Source of the DNA: Burhinus oedicnemus
Lineage: Eukaryota; Chordata; Aves; Charadriiformes; Burhinidae
Length of the DNA: 64,000 nt
Assembly: GCA_008921705.1 (NCBI GenBank)
Contig: VFFE01007037.1
Span: 1,165,994 to 1,229,993, forward strand
Reading direction: 5' to 3'
Below the pieces are notes generated by a model. The model was not told the origin of the DNA. It saw only the letters and a list, made by a program, of their open reading frames with translations, and made no database searches. Every line of letters begins with the position of its first letter. Position 1 is the stretch's first letter. The position numbers and the translations under genes are program-made. Positions 24,868-61,904 of this stretch are shown in pieces.

Positions 24868-27037
24868 CCTCCTTGGATTCTTGTATGTCCTAGCAAAACA
24901 CATCAATGGCACTGAATGGAAATGTAATCTGGAAGGTGTAAGTTTTTCTTCAAATGATAACATAAAGGTATCAAGCAGACTGAAAATGCAGATAGTGTGG
25001 CTGTAGGGGAAGCTGCACTCCAGTCCTCTGACAGTTGCTTACACCTCTGAGGCCTGTTTTTTTCTCTAGGCTTTCTCATTCATGTCTCTCAGTGTATACT
25101 CCTGCTGTCCTCTCTCTGATGGACACCTATGGCTTGCTGAGCATCTACAACCACTCCAGCCAACCGAAATTGCCACTTGTAAACTCCTTCCTTCTAGAAC
25201 CAGAGGAGCACTGTGACAGTGGTTCTGAAAAGTGATTCAAACCCAGGGTTTGTTCCTTCCTTCTTAAAAATCCTGTTTATTCTTATTATTCATAAATTCT
25301 CATCTATTCAGTTATTTTCATCTCTGGGCTTAGAGCTGAACAGACACAGGAACAGCAGCATTTGCTCTTTGTATCTCTGCTTGCCAGTGCTCCCTTTTGG
25401 AACTGCTGAAAGCTCAGTCAATCCCCATGCTTCTTCCACCTTCATCACTTTTTAAAGTCTCTACCTGCCCTCTGGTTTCTCGTGTCACCTGAAAGCCAGG
25501 CTATTCCGACCTCTTCTTTCCTTGATGCATTGCCTCAGGCTATTGTTGTGGTATGCACGCTTCCCCCCCACACCCCGGTTTTGTTTTTCTGTGGGTTTTT
25601 TGTTGTTTTTTTAATTAGTTTTACACTGACAGCTTTTTCAGTTTTTAATTTTGTGCAGCTGAGCAGGATTGTAACATGCAAATTAAATAAACTAGAAAGA
25701 AAGCTGTGTGTCTCACTTTTTTTGTGCTTGACAAAGCAAGCAGGCAAAGGAGTTAAACCAAGAATCTTACTGAATCTATTTTGTCCCTTGGGATTACAGC
25801 CTACCAATTTCTGCAGTCAGTGGCACACAGAGTAGTAATAAGACTATTGTCACGTTTTCCCTTTCAGATAAAATTACCAGATATCCATTTACAGCTGAAT
25901 CAAGGTGTTCAGCATGAATTCCTCATAAAAATACAATTCTTATTTTTGGAGCTTCAAGAAAATTTCCCACCTATTGTCCCAATAAGCCTCGTGAAGGGAA
26001 GACCAAATGGAAATGCAACCTACCCAATGTGGATGCATAGTGGCTTTCTCCAGACTAGTTCTACAATGGCTAAACATCTGTTATTGCCCTGGCAGCTCAT
26101 AGCCTCTACTTCCGATGCTGATGCTCTCAGGTTCAGTCCTGAGAGTGTCAGTCACCTTTTGACTTCCAATTGTACATGATATGAACCTGCAAAAAAACCC
26201 AGATAAATGGATCCCAAGACCTTTTGCCTTGCAATTTCCCATACTGCAGCTGCATTGATGTGATGAGTCTTGAGGGTAGCTGTTGCTTGGCAACTTGAAG
26301 CTAAACAGGTCCAACATAAGGTGGAGTATGGAAATGGCTTGCTCTGAGCGAGCAAGGTTTCTTGACATCCTGACTTCCCCACAGGGGAAAGCTAGAGGTT
26401 GGACTTGCCTCCTGGTGCAATGTAGTTTACTTGAAGGAGAAATAAGGAGCTATTGAGAGCTGCACCTAGCACAATAATCTGTAGGAAAATGGAAAAATTC
26501 AGCTCCTGCAGGTATTTCTCTAGATATCTGTGCTCCAAAGGTGTTCTGCTTAGCAGTGGTTTAAACGAAGGCCCTGACTAATCAAAATTTTGACAAGCAA
26601 AGTTAATCTTTTTGATGAGGCACTGGTTCTTTTTTGTTCCCTAACCGCAGTAAAGAGTAGAGGATGATAACTCAGTGAAATGAACAGTTGAGGGAAATTA
26701 GAAAAATACAAATCCCCAGCTGTCATAGGGAGCTCACTGTCACAGTATGCTAGGGAGCTAATAGTGTGGCTCGGACAACCGATGACAACTTTTGAGCTGC
26801 TAGGGGCCTTGTCCTGAAGCCTTGCAGGCTGAAGGAGTGAAGAAAAAACCTCTCACATGGAGTTTAGTTTGATATGTGGATGATATGGCATTTCTCACGT
26901 ACGTATAAAACTTAGCAGTTCTGGCTCAGATCTTTAACCAGAGCAACATCACAATGAATTGACACTGGTAGAGGTTTCAATCCAAAATATTGGCTTTTTT
27001 GAAAAGCAGGGAGAAGGATTTGACTAATTGATGGAGC

Positions 27038-27097
27038 TGTTCCCAGACTTCAGCCCATGGCTGGTATTGTTCCCAGAGTTTAGCCTGTGGCTGGTAT
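27038..27097. repeat. 30-bp tandem duplication
   Basis: TGTTCCCAGACTTCAGCC at 27038 and TGTTCCCAGAGTTTAGCC at 27068, both continuing to (C)(A/T)TGGCTGGTAT or GTGGCTGGTAT. Two 30-bp units with a few substitutions. Confidence 0.85.
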
Positions 27098-29629
27098 TTA
27101 AGACCCTATAGCCTTTCGTTCACTCTCCTTGACTGCCTGTTCCTGCTCTCTTGACCTCTCATAACTGTGGCTTGGCCTGTCCTATACAACTCATTTTTTT
27201 CAGAAACATCTTACATACTTGGAATACTTGTAGATAACTCCTGAATATCCAATTAGTCATTATTTGGCCAAGAAAAACCCATATTCAGCAGCTCAAATTA
27301 TCTCTCATGATGAGTCAATCCTTAAGCCCCCATCCTATTTGTTACCACTCTCCAAATCCCTTCCAATTTGTTAATGCTTTTGCTGAAATGAAAACACTCA
27401 TGCTTTTAATGTCATTGGATGCACAATAACATGACAGAAGAGCGGCACATAGCAGTGCCGCATGGGACTGTAGCTGAATCCTGGAATAAGTCACATGAGG
27501 CAGCCCTGAGCCAGTGATCCCCCCCCCATAGATACTGTTACAGACTACATCGGAAATAGATATCCATATCCAGAAACTAATGACTTTCTTACAAATAACT
27601 TAGCTGAGATGCTGCATATGGGTCTGGCATGGCCATACAGTCTACATGCCCATGTAGACCGATAAAGCTGGGAGAACAGCCTTGAGGTTAGCTTGCTCTC
27701 TGTAGAGTGGGCAGGCTGTTTGCGGTGATGCCTCTGCAGGGCAGGGTATCATGCTGCTGAATATGCTGGCTGCATGGGATCCTGCGTGATCCCAAGGGTG
27801 GTCTCCAACCTGGTCTCTGCACCTTTGCTATCCCTATCCTGTACCTCTGGTCTTTGAAGATGTGCTGAATTGTCCACAAAGGACAGTCTGAGCACGGCAA
27901 GTGGAGTTCGCCTGAATACAGCAGCAGAGAGATAATGTCTTCCAAAGGTTGTCTGGAAAAAATGGACCTTACAATTGTTTTATATTTGGTCCTGTAGTTT
28001 CCATTGATGGTTTGCAAACTCTTTGAATGAAAGAAGAAAATAAAAACTGAACTAAAATTCCTTATCTGTCAAAAGACTATTTAGGGGGAACTTAGGCTGT
28101 GCCACTCTAAAGACTTGGAACCTTGATATAGAAAACAAATCTTCAGACATTTAAAAATTATCGTGTCCCAGATATTTAATTGGATGTAGACTCTCAGTAT
28201 ACTGATATGTAATTTTAAAGTGCCTAAATACCTTTAAGACCATCCAGTTTTAACTAGTTTAACAGGCTGTTTCTCCTGACTTTGTGAGGCTTGGGTCTTG
28301 ATTTGACTTGGGAGTTTATTTCTGAAACTGGAGTTGAAATCCTCAGAGCTCTCGTGCCAATATCCTCCGAAATGGCTACTGGTCCTTGCTGTCTGAGTTT
28401 AACACCCAGTTTTCTGGAGGGTGTCAGCCTTGGAGGGCCTGATTTTTTGGAAAGGGCCAAGGATCTGCCTTTAAGGAACTGGGGTCTGTTAAGCGTTTCA
28501 CCCATTGCGTATCTACAAACTAAAGCACTCAAAGTCACTTTTTCAAAATGCTTCCTGGCACCTCTGTGAATGTGCAAAGCAAGCCCTAGAGGACTTCTTT
28601 TGAATGTTTTGGCATTAATGTTCTGTGAGACAGGGAAAAGAGATGAAGTGAAATGAGTCTCAAAATAGGACTGTCAAGTTCTTTTCTGGTGGAGCTCACA
28701 TTAATTTTTAATACTCCATCTGTGATCAGAAGAAAAGAAAGACCTTTAGTTCTCAGCACAGATCTTTTTTGAGCACACTTATTTTTCCTTGTAGCCGTTA
28801 TATATTCAGTTCTGTGATTCACTGACTTTATTTGTACTATTTTTCTTGCTTTATGGGAGTCAGGCAGAGACACCTTTGGGCCTCATCTTGAACTATAACC
28901 ACAAAATGCGTTACCAGTAACCCCTTAGCAGTAATCCTGCTTTGTTACTTCACGTGTGGGAGTAATAAGAGGCAGTCTTTGAGAGGATAACAAGGTCCTT
29001 GTGTCAGTTCTATCTTTTTAATGATTAAGTTTAAATAATATTGTGTGCTTATAGCAGGGTTTGTTGATCGGTGCATGTTATTTTGCACGTTTTCCTGGAT
29101 ATAGAATCACATTTATTACTTTTGCCCCTTTGTGGTCTCATTCTACCATCTGGTGCCAGGTTCCCTTCCAGTTTTTTGTATCACTTGTGCCTTTGATCAC
29201 GGCTGAATTTTAACTAGACATCATTTTCTCCTGTCATCAAAAGAAACTTTCTGAGTGGCTTAATTTCTTACTGATTAGCCCAAGCAAGCACAGAGATCAT
29301 AGATCATAGGGTATGCTAAAAGAAAGATGCGTATTCAGCTGAATCTTTGTGGGATGGTAAGGCCTTCTCCTGCTTTAATTGCATTTCTCTGCATTATGAT
29401 AGGATCAGTTCAGTGGATCACCTGGAAGTAGTATAAGAAACTAATTTTGTGGGTCATTGACTTAGTTAATCTGTGACAAGTCAGAAGATGAAAACAGAAT
29501 TTAATTATCACTGGCAGTACTTGTATTGCATTTAAACTATTTAAACATTTTTCAAGAGCTGCAAATTTTTAATTTTCTTTACATTTAAATTTAATCAGGG
29601 AGAAAAGAAATATCTGTGACTCCAATATT

Positions 29630-29668
29630 AATGGGTGGGGGGGGAACCCACCTGCCCACCCACCCATT
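29630..29668. repeat. Inverted repeat around a G/C homopolymer run
   Basis: AATGGGTGGG at 29630-29639 is the exact reverse complement of CCCACCCATT at 29659-29668, with a 19-base spacer containing GGGGG and CCCACCTG. This would form a GC-rich hairpin or cruciform in single-stranded DNA. No gene context gives it a role. Confidence 0.7.
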
Positions 29669-32199
29669 GCTTGCTTTTTTTTCCAGCATATGAGGAAAAA
29701 CTGGGGGAAAGAAACTGGCAAAACATGCCAAAATGAAAAAAATAAAAAAGAAAATAATAAAAGTCCAATTTTGGAGCCATTGCATGAAATTTAATTTTTG
29801 GAGTATGGCTAGGCTGGTTTGCTTTAGGGAGGTCTACCAGAACATTACTCCTCCTCCCTTAGTGAGCTGGTACAAAAATAGACTTGGTCAATAATGATAA
29901 AAAATAACTGCTAGAGGCTACAGAGAATTTGTGAAGTATTTGAAATATGTAGAAAGTTGCTGTCCATGATCCATTCTAGCTTAAACTCTTGGGGTACAGT
30001 GTAGGAAAACAGGAAAACTCTTGTTTGTGTGGTCTTTTTCTCTACTCTCCTTCCAACAGTCTCTCAGTCTCTCCATCAAATTTCTGCCGCTCAGTGTTTA
30101 TGGGTGGTAGTTTCTAAAGCTGGTTTAATCTTGTGGGTCATACGGGGAACAAATTGAAAGTTGAGATAAAAGGCACGGCTGAAAAAAATCTCTGTGAGAA
30201 AGTTAAAAGCTTCACAGGCATAATGTCGATGGTCCCAGAAGGCACAGAGGAGCGTCCCAAAATATCTGCTCCTCTTAACAAGTGCAGAGCTCAGAATAGT
30301 CTGTGTATCTTTACAGTAAGATAGCCATTTCTCTTATTCACATGCATGTTAATTTGAGTTAGAAATATTTGTTTAGAGAACAAATGTGTTTTTCTCTTTT
30401 AACTTGGCACATAGGAGCTGAAAGAGAATCCCTTGTGGGCCTTTCTCAGATCTCTGCTGTTGCATGAAGCACAATCAGGGCATAGGGGGATAAGGCCTTG
30501 CAAAGATAAGTAGAATAGTTTGTTTTTTAAAAAAAAAAAAGTTGCTATTGCTTTGCAGGAAGTTGCTAAATCACTTCCCGTTTGTCCTGAGAGCAGCTCC
30601 TCTTCTCTGCCCTGTTCTGCAGAAACTGAGAGAGGGGAAAAAAGGCAGGATGGGGATGGTTTCTGCTGTGCAAATGGAAATATCTCCTGGGTTAATTTAA
30701 ACTACTGTGAAGTTCTAAAACTACACCTGCTGACTTTGCACTGGAGCAGATGTGATGTGCTGCCATACAGCATTCTGCCAGCTTCACTAACACCTAGCGA
30801 GGGAGAGAATAACAAGCCATGAAGTAGTATTTTGATCTGCTCTCAGTCTATGTTCTTCAGAAAACAGTTATCTAGACAGCACTGCTTCTGTTTATGGTTC
30901 AACCTCCTATTAGCAGAGTCAAATTAAAAAGAATCGGGTAAAGAAAACCAGTCTTAGTCTGATATATACCTCTACTAAATTTCTCTGACAACAGAAAGAA
31001 CCATGAGAATGCAAGCAAGTTAAATGTCTGTATTTAATCCCACTTTGAGTACTCACCAAAGACATAAACCAGTTTTGGTATTTAGTCCTGTCTGAGGATT
31101 TCTGGATTGCCGCTGTACTGTGGACTGTATGCTAACAGAAAGGTCTGACCAGGAAAGAGGTAGTCTGTGATAAGAGCTAGTAAAATTATTTAACTTAACC
31201 TTATTGTACTGATTCAAGTGCAAATGATTAAACCCAGCTGATGCTGCTCATCATTCTGGGATTTGTTTGTTCATTTTTAAGATTCCTTTGGAATTGGAGT
31301 GAATATATCATATTTAAGCATAAGCCACAACTTGATGTCAGCTCCCGGGAAAGCCTACAAGGTTTAATAAAACCCAGAAATGAAAAGGTAGAGGTGGGGA
31401 ATTCCCTCTATTCCCAACCATCCTCTCTCTGGCTGCTTTTTAATGCTTTTAGGTTTTGGTCATACACCTGTGCAATACCTGCTAGTAGTCCTGTTTGATA
31501 TAGTCAGTGTTAACACACAACAAATATACAAGAAGGGCAAGTGATATACACGGAGTAATAATAATGGGCTGAAAAACAGCCAAACAAGGTAGAAATGCTG
31601 GATGAATGGGAATATTGTATGGGTGGGAGGAGCAGTAGCTGAACCTCGGAAAGGTGCAGGTCTACAGGGGTACCCAGAGGAGGCAACCATGCACAGGGGA
31701 ACGGACAAAGCTTCACAGAAAGACACACTATAAAGCTTAGGTTCAAATGCCTTAGAAAGGAGGAAAAGAACAGGCGATGTAAGGTAAAAGTAAATTAAAT
31801 AACCCTTCCAGATCTTCTGTTCTTCATTCCTTATAGTATGCACCCATGGAAACATTTATAGATGGTGGTGACAAACTGATAAATTTACCTTTGTTGCTGA
31901 TTACCTTAATGTCATTCTTAGGCCCCATCTACCTTACTTACGCTGTAAATTTTTTATCTTGGTGCTAAATAGGCATCCTGCTTGAATGTAAAAGGTCTGC
32001 AGAAGCTGAGAAACAGAAGTTTGAAGCTTTTTGGAGGCCAGCAATTGAGGGTTTTGTTTAGTTGGTGCAGTGCAGCTTGTTAAGGATGTGATGTTTGTGG
32101 GTGCCAGATCCAGGCAATCAGGACCTGGGGATTCCCCCCTTCTGGGTTTGCTCTGATTCCCAGGGGTCTTTCTGTCCCAGACCCTCAGTTCCCAATTGC

Positions 32200-33180
32200 A
32201 GGTTCAGGAGCAGCGAGGATGAGTCCCACAGTGGCACGCACACACACCTACGCATGCATGATGCCAGACGAGTCCCGCCTTTGCCAACAGCACTCACATA
32301 CATGTGAAGTACAGAGAGCCCAGTCCTGTTGCCCCTCTCTGGCTGTTCAGGATTGAGGTTCACTAGTGAAAACACACATGCTCCCACTCTCTGGGTTGAC
32401 ATGTGTGCTCACACTCATGGGTCCCTCAAACATCAGCATAAGCTCTCAGGCGATGTCTGCACCCTGGGCCCCTTATCCAGCCACTGATTCAGACCTTGAG
32501 TCTTTCCAGATGCGAGTCTTCTCCTACTTGCCTGCTAATCCAGACTGAAGTTTACTAGCAAACTACATGTGCACACATATAGACATAGGATTATATACAC
32601 TCAGGAAACATGAACACATCCAAGTCTCTCCAGTTGCTGACACTTATACCTTGCAGCTTACACCTTGGTCTTTCCAGTTGTTGGCATTTTGACCTTTCAG
32701 CACTCACACTTAGGTCAGAGAGGGAGATTACATGGGGCGGAGAAAAAAAGTTAAGAAAGGATTTCATATGAAAATAGACTAGATTGCAGGGACCAGGCAC
32801 AGGACTCAGTCAGATGAGTATACTGCCTGGCAGCCTGCCTGCATGCAGCCGTTCCCTTTATCCTCCTCCTTTCTGATTTTCCTACTCTTGTGCCTCCCTG
32901 ATCCACTCTGGTCCTTCCCTTTGCTCCTTCCCCTAAGCAGGCCATGTTAAGTTTTGCATGGTCCCTGAAGTCACTTCTAACATCCCATAATATTTATAAT
33001 AATCGTATTTCATATTTCTTATCAGTGATAAAGTTCAGGCTGACCCTCTTCAAGGCTGTGCCCAAACTGTTGCTTTACAGCCCATTAGTCAGTGACCAAC
33101 ATGTTCTGGTCCCTGTTAATGCCTCCATCACCTGCTGGTTAATTCCTGAGTGTCTGTGGGTTTAACTTATCACTTTCATT
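32200..33180. repeat. Possible degenerate LTR-like or satellite-like segment
   Basis: The texture differs from its flanks: rich in CA words and internally repetitive. A roughly 45-bp unit recurs imperfectly, for example TCTCCAGTTGCTGACAC near 32624 and TTTCCAGTTGTTGGCAT near 32669, each followed by CACxCxTxGGTC-like text. Pyrimidine-rich text follows at 32850-32935. It resembles an old, eroded repeat, but I could not identify ends, target-site duplications or a family name. Confidence 0.25.
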
Positions 33181-36100
33181 GTTACTTGTTTATTCTATTA
33201 TACTGAATAGTCCTTAACCAGATAACTTACTGAAGCAAGTGTTCCTTCATTGTCGGTACCTGTGCCGAGTTGACTTGGCAGTATGTTGGTGTGTATAGGA
33301 GCCATACAGCACACCACACCCCAGGTGTTGCAGGGGATGAGCTAACCCTGAGCAAGGCCAGTTCTCCCGTTCTCGTGTTTTGAACAAACCTGTATGTGCA
33401 AACCTCAGGTATGGGTAATCTCTGACAGCAATGCCAAAAGCCCCTGTCTCTCCGCCTGCCCAATACTCCCTCTTGATCCTTTAAAGAAGTCAAGAAAAAT
33501 CAAAATGGAAAGACGAGCTTTAAAGGGCTCCTAGACAGCCCAGTGTACACGATCATGGTGTGGGGCAGGATATATCTTTGGAAGCACAAAGAGTGGGTAG
33601 ACTTCTGCTCCTGTCATCTGAGATGGTGGCTCTTTAGAGCCGCTCTTTAGCTCTAGACAATGTCATAAAGAAACCCAAGATGACCCTCAGGCGTGAAGGT
33701 ACCATGTTGCAGCTGTGTGTAAAGGCAGTAGCTCTGGTCCTGGAAAGCTTGCACTGAGGCCATGGAGCCCTGACCCTTGGCAAGGCTAATTAGGCTGAGC
33801 ATATTGCTATGATGATGAGACACAATGTTCTTTTTGTTTCAGAGCTTGTCCAAGTTAATCGCTAGCTTGTACTGCCTTATGCAAGGCAGAGAAAATACTG
33901 TCTCCACTTGATTCTGATGAATATGACATAATGCCCAAAGGCTGCTTGAACTGGGGGACGTGTGTGGAAATCAATGCATGGACAAGCTACAAATAATATT
34001 AGATGGATACAATAATCTTGAGAACAAGAAATGATAGAATGTGTACCACAATCATTTAATTCAGGGAAATAACAAATGGATGTTCTCAAATGACACCAAA
34101 TCAGTATTCCCAGTGTGATGGGACTTTGCCTCAGTATTTGAGATAAAGTATGGAGCACAATATGAATGTGGAGTATCACAGTAGGGCTAACAGCACTGGT
34201 GAAAGCAGGTGTCAGTGGTTTGCAAAATGTTTTAGGGGATCCCGATAAAGTGGATTTACATTTGCTGGGTTTTAAAATGTGGTCCTAAACTATGCAGCTT
34301 CTAAACTGGGGCTGGTGGCCTCAAGTGCCATGGAGGGGAGGAGACACTCACGAGGATATAGTGCCTAGGCTGAAGGATGGGAAATCGAGTGAGAAATCAC
34401 AGGCAGAAACAAAAAAAAAGGCCAACAAGAAAAAGAAAAAAGACAGAAAAGGGGAAAGCTGATGGGATTACAGCTGCTGACGGACTAGTTCTGCAGCACA
34501 GTCTACCTCAAAAAGCATTGGGATGTGTGGGGGAGATGCCAGTCCGTACTCTTAAGGGCTGCAGAAAATGACAAGAAAGACATCAGCGTTTCCAAGGACT
34601 GGGGGTCGGCTTCTGTTTGTAGGAATAATCTTCACAGCCTTTTTTGCTGTAAGGAATTTAGCCTCATCACTTAGGTTAGATCTGGGCAGCCTCATTCTTT
34701 CCCTTTAACACAAAATGCACAGTCCAGGAACGCAGCAAGCCTTGGGCTCGGACGCACCCTTGGCTGTGCTTGGGCACATCAGGTACGAATGTGGCAGATT
34801 GGTATTCGGAGCAGCCGACCGCAGGCTGCCGGGGAGCTGGGCAGAAGGTGAAGTACTCCTGTCCTTGGAGACCGTGCTTTCGCAGCTGTGTTGGTACTAT
34901 CTTTTTGCTTTGTTTTGAGAGTCCAGACATGCTGCTGTGTGATCAGGGCAGAAAAAAGGCAACTAAATATTGTTCTCCTTAGAAGTTTGTTCTTTGAACT
35001 CTGATGGGCTTTGGTGCTGCTCGCTCCCAGGGCAGACTGCAGTTTCCAGATCTAGTAGGAAATACTGGAGGAAAGAAAATCCACCCTCCCTTGCGGAGCC
35101 TGGCAGCAGAGGATGTACTGTACTGCTGAGCTTCCCAATCCATCTCGCAGTGTCACCTCTTCCAAATATGATCAGACATCAGTTGCTTTTCGAGCCACAT
35201 ACAGCTTCCTCCTGCTCTGTCAGCCTCTTTAGCGTGTTCCCTACAGGGGGGGTTATTTGATTACATTATCATATAGCACTATAACTCCCTACTGATGTCT
35301 CTGATAGTGATCAGCAGGAGCCAGTGTGCTCCGACTGCAAGGACAGATTCACTGCTCTTACGTATAAGCAGGTATCTGTCCTCAAAGGAACATGCACTGC
35401 CTGGAGAGACAGGATGCTTTGGTCTATTTTGGTCTATATTTTTGAAGAAAAATTCCTTTTTGTGTGATATAGGATATTTTTTGATGTGTAGGTAAGAAAT
35501 GAGGAGTTCACATCTTATCTAAGGCAAGCTTCTCTACCATACCTGTTGTATAGGGATAAAAACATACAATGCATATTTCTCTGGAAAAAAAAAAACAATT
35601 TAAAATAAACTTAATATAGATTTACCATCCAATTAAAGCTTGTATTGTTGTTCTGGGATCTTATCCACATTTTTGTGAAGTTTTTTTTTTTTAAGAAAAG
35701 ACTGATATCCTTCCAAGTTTGCTTCTGTAAACTGCATCTTATCTTAAGTAAAATGCGCAGGAGCAGCATGCGGCGGTGGATCCTGCTGGCTCTTTTGTGG
35801 GTCCCCATTCTCGCTGTGCTGGAGGGGATGCAGCTTAGAGTCCCTTCGCTGCCGTGTTGTGTTTGAAACTTGCAGTTAAGTGGGTTATGAAATGCGATTC
35901 TTTGGGAGGGAAGTTGCTTTCGATTGTTTGCTTTTCTCTCTTTTTCCCCTGCTCTCTCCGGGCAGTTGCTCTCGGCTTCAGCGAGACACACTTTAACGCA
36001 GCTCCCATGTCCCTGAGGAAAACTGCTGCATGAGGACCAAAGGCGTCAGACCCTTGGTTGAGGAGCAGGCAAGCGCATCCCTGCAGGGACCCCCCTTCGC

Positions 36101-36401
36101 TCAAACTGTTTATGAAGTTGTAAACCAGGCTGCAAGCGGGAGACGGTTGGGAGGCAGAGGGGAGGGGGAGCTCATTCCTCCTCCCTTTCTGTCTCAAAGC
36201 CTTTTGCTTTCCAAGCTCAAATGCTAGCTGAAATCCGACGCCTGGACTGCATATACTGTGAGACGTGGGCATGCCCTTGCAGTGCGCCGATTTCCTCTGC
36301 AGCTTGGAGAGCCAGAGCCGCGCTGAGGCTCCGAGCAGAGGAGCCGCTCCATCAGGCAGCGAGTGCCACATCGCTGTGGTGCCTGCGCAAGGGGCTCCAG
36401 C

Positions 36402-61904
<25,503 letters not shown>

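Larger units (their letters stand above)
19901..36220. other. Intergenic DNA between GPR78 and CPZ
   Basis: I find no exon series, no conserved domain and no RNA gene. ORFs are short and composition-driven. G or C homopolymer runs occur near 20140-20152, 27518-27526 and 29636-29644. Small tandem duplications, an A-rich tract, a short palindrome and a possible degenerate LTR-like region are listed separately. In human there is no protein gene between GPR78 and CPZ, which fits. Confidence 0.6.
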
